From Urechis unicinctus (Eukaryota > Annelida > Polychaeta > Xenopneusta > Urechidae), in NCBI GenBank assembly GCA_034190875.2, contig CM067353.1, positions 37,594,642 to 37,658,641 of the forward strand: a stretch of 64,000 nucleotides of DNA, read 5' to 3'. Below the pieces are notes generated by a model that was not told the origin of the DNA, did no database searches, and saw nothing but the letters and a program-made list of their open reading frames with translations. Position numbers and translations under genes: made by a program. How positions within the stretch are numbered: the stretch's first letter is position 1; every line of letters starts with the position of its first letter. Shown in pieces: positions 54,961 through 64,000 of the stretch.

Positions 54961-57470
54961 GTATGTACAAGTAAGCCATCGTTTTGGCTCTTTGTATTTA
55001 GCTACAGCTCTTCTAAAACATGCCACAACCTGTCTCCACGATATAACAACTCATTATTTCACTATTAGCTTTGAACGCAATTTTATAATAGCTCATTCGA
55101 TCGAGTACAATGGGAGTCGATAACATGTGTGCCCCAATACAGTAATTATATCTCATCTGGTATGGTAACTCTCAAGTAAGCCATGCATAGACCATTTTAT
55201 ATATCTTCCCATACATATACTTGCAAAATTGTCCATTATCTATTCTCGTTAAATGCTGTGTATGGAGCTTCATATTATAAACAACACCTCCAAGCATTAT
55301 ATTGGATAAGTGTTTGTGTTTACTTTTTTTGGCCGGTAACAGCCAATATTTACTAGGCACCGTTTTGACGTTAATATTCGCTTGCACATTACGTCTTTCG
55401 CTCAAAGTCGGCCTTTACATCAAGCTGCTGTTTAGATAAAAAAAGGAAAAACAATGGAATAAACATTGATGCTTTGATATGTTTTAAGATTTAACTTGTA
55501 TCGATGGTTAAACATTAAGGTTTAGCTCAAAGCTATGACGCAACGAATATATAGTCATTATATCTCGCAAATGGTTATTGTGCAGCTGATATGCGTCAAC
55601 TGTTAATTATGCAGTGTCATGAGTTGATTTGGGAGATCGCAAATGTATCTCCAGTGGGCGTATTGTATAACGTCAATATGTATTTTAGTGCATGTGCAAC
55701 GTAACAATATTTCGTAAGTTCTTTCCAGGCAAAAGACCCGTTTTTACACGGGCAACACAATAATGAATTCGGAATTATGACTTAGAAATACTCTATGTAT
55801 ACACTTTGTCTGCAATCAGACACTGATAACCATATTCGTTTCTTATCTCTCCAGTACATTACTCAGCACTAACAGACGGAAGCTGAGAGTGAAATTACAT
55901 GTGATTCAACATATTTTTCTTACAGGTCATAAGGGTTGAACGAATAGAATGGCATTCCATGTATGCACCTATATTATGCCTGAGCAGCGACAAAAGTAAC
56001 TGTCATTCGCCTAAAATCGTGTGTTCAGGACATACATGTATTTGAAGACGGTGAAATCACATTCGGTCAAGAGTAATAGCGGATCAGATGTTCATGATCT
56101 GATATTAAAGTCCGATATTCAATACGAATCAGTCAAGACAGTTGACCGGTTCCACTTATCGGTGAGTTATGAATCACTATCAAGCAAAACCATTAGTATG
56201 ACTTAAAGTAATTTATTGGCGTTCAGTGTCGATAAGTCATGGCGCTACATCATACTGTGGGTACTAAGGAGACCACAAATGACCCCCATGTATGATATTT
56301 GATTGATGGTTTTGTTCTCAAATGCCACTTAGCAAGTATAGTTAGCGGAGAATTTGGGGTACACTCTCTCATAAGCCTCATTTATTTCGTGACATATTGT
56401 ACCATAAATCCAATTAAACGTTTTACAGGCTTGTTAACCGAAAGGTTGCCATATTAGTCCATTCAATGCGAGGATCTATGTGCTCGTGGTTCTGGGCCAT
56501 CAAATTTGGGTATGTTTTGCTATCCTTCCATACATTTATTGATCACTAAATATCATGCTTGGTGAACCATGATCGTATCGTATCGTGTGATGCATGCTAC
56601 AGACATCGCCGGACACCTTTAGTTTGCAGACTCAGAGGCTCGGTCTCATAGGGCTCCATGAAAAAGCCAGCTCCAATAGGGCATTATGTTATACACAAAC
56701 ATGTAAACCAAACGACATAAATGTTTACAAAAGGCACCTGACTTGCAAGACAATATATATCGCTCATATCAACAAGAGCCGGTCACTTTACTGCTGGAAA
56801 AGGTATCGACGCTTCATTCTTTTGATGATGTTGGAAATATCATGAATAAATGTTGCAACCTATACACTTATGTTAATTTACCTGATGCCGTTTATCATTC
56901 ACCATTAGTCCGAATGCCACTATACAGAGTCAATGCGTCCTTACAAGGGAACTAAATCTGTATTTATTAATAAGATCATATCCATTTGCAGTCAGATTAA
57001 TCCAGTAGACTGGCGTATAGGTCTGACGCAATTTATAATGACTGTAAAGCCATAATAGCTGATTCAGTGCCTAACTGATGTGCATCGTCGCTCACATCAT
57101 TGCGTACACAGTAGGCAATTGTCTATACGTCCTTGATATCATTTGGGAAATACAATGTATCTCATATAGCATTGTACATAAACCCAACTTTCCCCAACCC
57201 CACCCCATAGTCAATTAATCGGTTAGTAGTGGTTTTTGCTGTATGTAGCCCGTGACGATACGAACTGGTACAATCATCGCAGAGATAATACTATTATGCT
57301 TCTGCATCATTGTAATGAAAATATTGCATCTGAGTGAGTCAATCGCGCATATGCCCAGCAATACATATATACTTTGTAAGTTCATGCAAGTTCACTTAAT
57401 AAGGGACTTGTTATCACGCCGAATCATACAAACTAATGTGTCGGCAATGCCAATGGGGGTAAACAAGTAA
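54960..57470 (+). repeat. Repeat B, copy 5 (fullest copy)
   Basis: The longest B copy in the window. Its left part (54970-56000) aligns with the complement of 40280-41330, its middle (56095-56970) with copy 3, and its right part (57040-57470) with the complement of 39110-39540. No long open frame runs through it. It begins where partial copy A3 ends, in the same order as A followed by B elsewhere in the window. I cannot assign a family, and no terminal inverted repeat or target duplication is obvious. Confidence 0.85.
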
Positions 57471-59959
57471 CGATGCAGAATGACATGTATTCGTTAATTC
57501 ATGACCCAGTCGGACATGTTAATTGTTTTACCATATATTTAGTGCTCTGCATTGTGACAACTGTGTACCAATATGGGAGAATTTACCAATCATGGCGTAT
57601 GTTTGATAACATACACCGAGCAGATTAATGTTGAATGAGGTTTTAATGCGTTTGATGTGCTTCTCGTTTATTATATATATATTCTTCAAAGTATTCAATG
57701 GTTGTCCAAAATTATTCCAAAGCCAAAGCCTCCTGTATATGAGGATGTACGTTAAGCTTCTTGTCCTTGCAGAAATGTGACATTAACAATAGGTCGAAAT
57801 ATAAGCCTTCACATACGATTGACGTATGTTTTAACGATGAATGTCTTGTTTAACTCACCCAAGTCAGATGTTAAAGATATTATCTCCTATCTCACATTAC
57901 ACCCGGGTCGAACTTACTGCTTATGGGATACAATAAAACTGTGCAAAGCATTTGTAGGGCATAGTCGAGAGTATGCAATTTACTTTTGGTACGACCGGTA
58001 CATTAGATCTGGTGTTCAGGCCAGCCACAATCGTGGTTGGGGGCTTGTTTTGATTTGGACAAGGTAGCGACGTAATAACATCTGACACGCTTGATATTGT
58101 AAATGACTTCCTTCTAAGCAAAATTCGTGTGCATGATTCGATTTTTTCTACACGGAAGATCATCATAAAATTTCGTGGAAGTAGCTGCCTAGATATATGT
58201 ACTTAATTGATAGTCAATATGTGAACTTTTGATGGTAGTAGTATTCTTGTGACATTTGAATCGTACTCTTGCGATTCGCATATCATACATGCATGTGCTG
58301 CTAACTGGCCAACCACTACCAGTTTTAGTATGCTAAAAATTTTGTCATATCTGTATATCGCAAATATAATAATAGTCAATGACGACGGCAACGTTGGTTA
58401 TGCAGTGGGAGTGACATGCCAGCGCCATTTGTGTTCCATTATTGATGGGATACGCTGGATTTCAAATTTATATATATGATCTTTTCGGAATACATCTTCA
58501 ACGGTCATGTTGTTTGTACTGTATCAATCTAACGACAACCTTGACATTCAAACATGAAAAATAACTATGACTCTCAAGCATATATGAGTTTTCAACAAAT
58601 TGTCCAAAACTTGTCACAATGAATATTAAAATTTTACTGATGATACTGCAGCGATGTTTGCGTTACAATAAGTATGTTAATTAATATAACCAACAACGTG
58701 GATGGGCCCATGTATGATTCGTTTTCAATCATCTTTGTTCAATCTAGCTGAATGGCAAACGCACGATTTTCACGATAGACATGTACAACAAACAAATCGA
58801 TCAAGCCCTATCTTGTTTTTACTTTTGGTTCGCCGGACAAGTGTCGTGATTCAATTGGCTCCAGCGATTGTAAACCCAACACAAATGACCTTAACACTCA
58901 ATAACATGGTATATTCACAACCTCCGTGACGCGATGTTTGTTCACCTATATCCTTTGCGTAGGGGGTTGCTTGCTCCTGGCCAAATAGTAATGAGGGTCT
59001 TCTTCTGTGTGTCTATAAATTTTCTTGATTCTTTGAGCCGCTGTCAGTGTTACCCTTCAGCATCTATTGAGGAAATGAAATCTCCTAGCAGACGGCTTCT
59101 GTTATCTCTTAGCTGAATCTTTCATTCATGCTCTGTCACATGCACGCCAGTTAAGGCGTTTTATCCAGTAAAGTTTGCGGTAAGATACCTTAAGATTCAA
59201 TATGCTTAATTAAACTTGTTGTACACTTTATAAGTTCCTGAACAGATGCATTTCCCATCCATGTCGTAACCAAATACCAACATTCTTAACTCTGTATCGT
59301 CAAAGCGAGCAGTACCATCACAAATTGTGGGTACAAAAACCAACCACTGCAGCATCATTCTTCCAAATGCAGCCGTAACCTATCGGTACAATCGTAATCC
59401 TTCATCGAGAGCTCATTTTCTGGAAAGTTGTGCATTCGTTCATTTATTAGTTGCTCTAGCTTTTCTCTATACTGGCAATGTGCTCGTTAATCGCATTAAA
59501 ACTGCACAAGTTAAAGTTCGTAATGGGCTATCTATAAAAAACTTGTCAAGCTTCAGAATCTACTTGTGCACCCTCACATTAAACGTCCTCAATGTAGCTC
59601 GTCTGTTCCTCGTGTACTGGTAACGGAGATGCTCCAAATTGGCTGACTTTGGATCGCAAATGAGACACCACCGTAGGGACAAGGTAGGTGTTCTGCCGCA
59701 CAACTTTTCGATGCCTACCAGTGGTTTTGTTGAGCATGTGTGTTGACACTTTTTTTACACAGCCGGGTCGACGTCTTCCTCCGTTACCCAGTCGACCTCA
59801 GTCCGCTCACTAATTAATCTTCATCAGATTCTCATTATATTCGGGATTAATCTTTATGTGGTCTGTGCGCCGTCGACCTCAAATTGATTCTTCGCAGCAT
59901 ACGGGGCATTGGTACCCAAAACGGTATACCATTTTTGGATCGACAAACTACTTCTCTTG

Positions 59960-60035
59960 CTTCGCTTCTAGTTTATTGACTGGCTTGGGTTCTAGCCTAT
60001 TTCCGGGCTTGTTTCTGGCTTGTTTTCGGGCATCA
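59960..60035. repeat. Short GGCTTG/TTTC-type degenerate tandem repeat
   Basis: Repeated steps GACTGGCTTG, CCGGGCTTG and TCTGGCTTG with TTTC or TTCT spacers, period about 14-15 bp, about four or five units. The left edge also has CTTGCTTCGCTTC. Confidence 0.55.
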
Positions 60036-60080
60036 TCTCTCTGCAAACAACAGGCTGGCGTAGGGATAGGGATGGGAATG

Positions 60081-60156
60081 ACGCTATGGTGGTTAGCATC
60101 TCATCGAAATTCTTGTCGAGATGCAAACCCTGGAATAAGATGGCGTTCGAAATCCC
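60081..60156 (+). ncRNA. Possible tRNA-derived (SINE-like) promoter remnant
   Basis: GCTATGGTGGTTAGCATCTC (60083-60102) resembles the A-box region of tRNA genes such as Asp (TATAGTGGTTAGTATC). GTTCGAAATCC (60145-60155) resembles a B box (GGTTCGANTCC). Between them GCATCTC (60096-60102) pairs with GAGATGC (60118-60124). The distance between boxes is about 15 bp longer than in a tRNA, and no acceptor stem closes, so this is not a functional tRNA gene. A decayed tRNA-derived SINE head is possible; chance is the alternative. Confidence 0.25.
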
Positions 60157-60629
60157 TTTGTAGCTGCAGTAATATAAGCCATCCTTAAGTTAAGCCCTTG
60201 TACAAGCCTCTTGCACATAGGTGCACCTAGTACATAGGCCATGTTGACCTTGTTAATAGTCTTATAGTTTGCATTTATCATATAACCAAAGATGGCGAGT
60301 TCCTAATTATGACAGATGTATAGCATTCTGAGTGTATATTTTCTCAGCAATGCTAGCTCACCCGTGACGACTAGCGACTAGTCTGTCATATAATGGAAGC
60401 GTCATGAGCGGGAGATAAAGCCATTATGATGCACCCCTGGGATGAAACCGTGGATTCCATCTGATTGTAAAAATATGTTCTCAGCCTTTACCACATACTC
60501 CCTTACAACAGAAAATAAATAGCCAAATGCGACCAACATTCATGGCGAATGACATACTCATAAACCCATACTGAAATCCTATTCAAAACTCAAGCTAAAC
60601 TAAATCTTGTCTCTTTGCGGCTATTCAGA

Positions 60630-61050
60630 CAATAGCCTTATTGGCGAGTTATGAAACACTTTGATACATACAAATTGTCTATTGTTAAGCAATATATTGA
60701 CGTTTAGTGTCAATAACTCGTTGTGTCCTACACTTTGCCGTGGGTACTGTACAGACTGCAAGTGATCCTAATATATCTTCTTAGATTGATAGATTGGAAA
60801 TTCCAGTTTTCTCCGAGGCCACTTACAAGTAGAATCATCTGACAATTGTCGAAACTAATTATCGTAAAAGTCAAATATTTGTTAGTATATTGCGCCAAAA
60901 ATACCCTCGTTGGAACATGTTTGCTCGCCCCGTATGCTTTGCTAATAAAGGTCGATATCATATGCATTAAAAATGAGGTTGCTGCTCGTCGAATCGAATG
61001 AAGAATAATTACGTTAGCAACGTTTTGTGGTTTACTGTGGCCAGCTGAGA
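60630..61050 (+). repeat. Repeat B, copy 6 (diverged)
   Basis: GGCGAGTTATGAAACACTTT at 60641 matches CGCTGAGTTATGAATCACCT at 38053. It is followed in order by TTGACGTTTAGTGTCAATAA (38108), then GGTACTGTACAG (38150), GGCCACTTACAAGTAGAATC (38210) and TATATTGCGCCAAAAATACC (38255). It is much more diverged than the other copies, and its right limit is uncertain. Confidence 0.6.
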
Positions 61051-61823
61051 TGGGTTAATCGAAGCGGGTTACTGTAATGAGAATATTTTATCAATATTGC
61101 ATGCTCATCCTGTGCGCATTCATTCACAATCATTCGCTTGCACTACTGTGCTGTCGTCTACGTCAAGATTGATTTATAACGCTAAACATGCACATGATAC
61201 ACCCCTGCGTTGTATGTGAGGTATGGTAAATACATTAATCATAACTATTAATACGGTGGGATAATGTAGGTAACTTATTGGCCAATTGTATCAGGCGTGC
61301 TATATAACTTGAGGAGTATTACCGCAAGTGCTGGCGATAGGACAGTAATGTTAACACGTAAATATACTTCAAGCCACTTCAGCTTCATTAACACACAACT
61401 GTAAGTCTTCTTATTAATACCGAACACAAACGTAAAAGAAATTCAATGCAACAGTAATGCTTAAGCGTTTACTCCAATGGTAAGTTATATGAGTGACATG
61501 AGCAAGTTTTTTGAAAAGAAACGTCGTTTAGATGTTTCCTTGGTCCTGTTTATATAAATGCCACAGGGAACTTCTCATTTGGGTGAAAACCCATTTAATT
61601 CAACAAGCGCTATAAATCACAGTTTATTCCAGCAGTATACAGACAAGTAGAACATATTTACGGGGCTATCTCTTTCGAAATAGTGGTCATAGCACAATGC
61701 TTGATTTTAATGCCATCCAATTATCATCCTATCAGCTTCAAACAATACAGATATACTTGAACACACACATTTCACACACATTCACATATTTATCACAGTG
61801 ACATAGAGAGACATAATATAGAG
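61051..61823. other. Non-coding stretch
   Basis: AT-rich sequence with no recognised gene. Near its right end, ACACACATTTCACACACATTCACA is a short CA-rich run leading into the next microsatellite. Confidence 0.45.
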
Positions 61824-62049
61824 CATATATATAGATATAAGTATATATATACTATATATCGATCTGAGAGAGAGATAGTATGAGAGATAGTCAAGATCAT
61901 GCTATATATCTATATATATATATATATATATATCTATGCACATATATTATATATATATAGATATATAATATCGTATAGATATATATATTTACTCCTATAT
62001 ATATATATATCTCTATATATATATATGTGTGTGTGTGTGTGTATATATA
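61824..62049. repeat. Compound TA / TATC / GAGA / GT microsatellite
   Basis: A mixed simple repeat: TATATAGATATA steps, a short GAGAGAGATAG run at about 61865-61890, TA runs at 61911-61932 and nearby, and a pure (GT)n of about eight units at 62026-62042. The 84-codon frame over it is an artefact. Confidence 0.93.
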
Positions 62050-62329
62050 ATTACAAATTAATACGCTCCCCTCTGGTTAATCCTGAAAAACCTACGACAC
62101 AAAATATTTGTGAAGAAGTTTTAAAACATGATGAACATAAGTGCATATACTAAATAATGTTCGAGGGTCAAACTGAAAGCTAAAAGCTAAGATTAACTGA
62201 CAGGGCCATAGTACAAAAAAAAATTTCGAACGGGATACCCAAAAGATTAGCCTGTAAGTGTCCTACATTGTGCCTTCGCCATAAGTCTTAATTACTTCGG
62301 ATCCACTGACTCAAATAACCATATCCTAG

Positions 62330-62985
62330 AAGTATTAAGTCCGGGTTGCAATTTGTCAAATTGGTTGGTAGAAATTATTAAGTCAGCTCAGAATATGAAA
62401 TGATAAAATCACACGGCAATGATCCGGTATTCTTAATGGTTTGGCATTTGCGTATAATGTATATGTATGGTTCAACAGGTGTACAAAGGCGGCGGGACAT
62501 GGTACCGACTCATAATGATCGGAAATGTGCTTTGTGTTAAGGACAGGTAATCATGGAGGATTACATTATGCTCATAATATAACTATCTGATTGTCTAGGG
62601 CTTATAGTCCAAAGCAAACTCTCGAAAAATCTTAATTCACAAAACGGCAGCTCCTTGTAATTGTAACCCAGAACACATGCTTCGTAGTTAGTTTGACCTC
62701 CATTATGGGGTGTGATGGGTTCACCATATTCGGTCGCTGTACGCATTTATTTTCGTTGAACAAATTGCATGATGGCAAATTAAGTCAATTCAGATCATAT
62801 GGAATTGATAAAAATCCCACAAATTTGGGAAATGCCGTCCGGTATCTTTTACTGAGCTGCTTCATTTGCTCATAATGTAAATAGGTTCAACGGAGACCAA
62901 TGACAGGGAAATATATCTTTACGGAAAATGCAGCCTCAAACAACATGATCTAGAGCCTATGCTCATAATATATCTAGCAGGAAAA
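62330..62985. repeat. Tandem duplication with a period of about 400 bp
   Basis: Two diverged units. GATAAAATCACAC at 62402 corresponds to GATAAAAATCCCAC at 62807. TCCGGTATTCTTA at 62421 corresponds to TCCGGTATCTTTTA at 62839. GCATTTGCGTATAATGTA with GGTTCAAC at 62447 corresponds to TCATTTGCTCATAATGTAAA with GGTTCAAC at 62863. ATTATGCTCATAATATAACT at 62566 corresponds to CCTATGCTCATAATATATCT at 62957. Similarity is about 70%. The 60-codon frames within are not conserved. Confidence 0.75.
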
Positions 62986-63064
62986 GAAGTACAACAACAT
63001 TAAAAGTCACTGACATTTATCGACTGTCAGATGGATTTATATATGCTATAAAACGTTGAGCGAG

Positions 63065-63066
<2 letters not shown>

Positions 63067-63107
<41 letters not shown>

Positions 63108-63157
63108 ATAGATATATAACATCATATATATATATATATACATATAGCATATATATG
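63067..63157. repeat. (TA)n-rich microsatellite
   Basis: About 90 bp of TA repeat with a nearly pure first half (63067-63105) and GATATATAAC and CATATA interruptions afterwards. Ile-Tyr frames over it are artefacts. Confidence 0.95.
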
Positions 63158-63159
63158 TC

Positions 63160-64000
63160 CAGTGAAATACCAGCAGCAAACTTACTACTTTATCCATATA
63201 ATATCTGCCAGCTAAACCCACTCATTCAAATGATCTTGTGATTTACAACAAAAAACACTCATGTTAACCCCGTGTAACAACATACTCACAAAATATTATT
63301 CGACTACTATGGTGAATTTGTGCTAAAAACTTGGAGCGATCACACACTGACAATTTATTTATGTTTGCAGACATCAACATAGGCGAGAGGCATCCAGTTA
63401 CGCTGGATCAAAAACGTTCATATCTACCAATAATCAGTAAATACGTTTGTTCTTAGCCAATTAAAAAAGAAAATTATATTTTAGTTTGTTTTCCAAAAAA
63501 CATGTAACTCACTGTCACATTACAGACGGCTCGACCTTGCTATCGAAGCTGTCGGAGGTGAATTGGGTTGTAGTTGTCGCCCATAATTACCATAACAAAC
63601 GCCGGATTAATGAGCCTTTTGCCGGCGTTGGTTGATGCGAGTTAGATTTTAAATGAATATAGAGGGTAATTTATTCCAAAGCGCCAGTTAGCTACGTTTG
63701 TGTAAGCAATTAGCCTGCGGTGCATCAAAAGTAGCTAAAAGTTGTTTTAATGCTTCGAATTAACGAAATGAAAAGCATGAGAACTCTCGTAATTAGTGCT
63801 ATATTTCGCATCGGTTCATTTGGATTATCCTACGACTATCCTATTTCCCGCAATATGTGGCTAGGGTGGGGATTCATCAATAAGTAAACCATTCAGAATG
63901 GAATAAGAACTCGCCGATTAATATACGTTAATAGACATGCATTAAAATAGGCAAAAACCGTTCAACGTGCGAGCAGCTGCGTGCCATACGATTTCTTAGA
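63160..64000. other. Non-coding stretch to window end
   Basis: No recognisable gene or repeat. Around 63595-63640 AACGCCGGATTAATGAGCC and TTTGCCGGCGTTGG contain a short inverted match (AACGCCGG and CCGGCGTT, about 20 bases apart), which could be part of an element end but has no other support. Confidence 0.4.

Larger units (their letters stand above)
57480..60620. other. Non-coding stretch, GC-richer towards the right
   Basis: About 3 kb with open frames of at most 110 codons (59856-60188, plus) that match nothing I recognise. From about 59640 to 60180 the sequence is richer in C and G than the rest of the window and contains a small GGCTTG-based repeat and a possible tRNA-like promoter. It may hold a decayed SINE. 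No exon can be supported. Confidence 0.4.

Overview
This window looks like AT-rich, gene-poor nuclear DNA from an invertebrate animal, possibly an arthropod. The evidence is two kinds of non-LTR retrotransposon (LINE), a CACTA/EnSpm-like DNA transposon of the animal type, seven long (TA)n-rich arrays and many diverged copies of long non-coding repeats. There are no bacterial gene features. I recognise no intact protein-coding gene and no host gene: every recognisable protein fragment belongs to a decayed transposon. Almost all the other open frames are short, and those over the (TA)n arrays (alternating Ile/Tyr) are artefacts of the repeat.

The main large-scale structure is a set of long repeats that I call A, B and C, aligned by eye. 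A is at least 5.5 kb and lies as a diverged inverted pair: A1 at about 1880-8400 on the minus strand and A2 at about 31210-36700 on the plus strand. A shorter third copy is at about 54420-54960. B is up to about 2.5 kb and has about six copies: 1-720 (-), 18050-19100 (+), 38000-38960 (+), 39110-41330 (-), 54960-57470 (+), and a more diverged one at 60630-61050 (+). C is about 0.5-0.7 kb, at 29590-30060 and 36630-37290. The best segments look about 70-80% identical, so the copies are old. A runs into C and B at 31-39 kb and straight into B at 55 kb, which suggests modules of a larger composite repeat. I cannot assign this family.

Transposons: a truncated LINE with an L1-type RRM ORF1 remnant, a PHD-like finger and the tail of a reverse transcriptase (3861-5412, minus) sits inside A1, and A2 keeps the unoccupied site. 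A CACTA/EnSpm-like transposase remnant is at 9666-10460, followed by a second decayed frame to 11371. An I-clade-like LINE with reverse transcriptase and RNase H remnants is at about 22400-24680 (plus).

Simple and tandem repeats: (TA)n-rich arrays at 16524-16972, 21866-21978, 37515-37958, 41710-41909, 43036-43461, 61824-62049 and 63067-63157; a minisatellite with units of about 34-36 bp at 47515-48255; tandem duplications with periods of about 190 bp (15525-16000) and about 400 bp (62330-62985); and several shorter ones. The remaining stretches (11.4-15.5, 19.1-21.9, 24.7-29.6, 43.5-47.5, 48.3-54.4 and 57.5-60.6 kb) are AT-rich non-coding sequence in which I see no supported gene. All repeat limits and identities are by-eye estimates.
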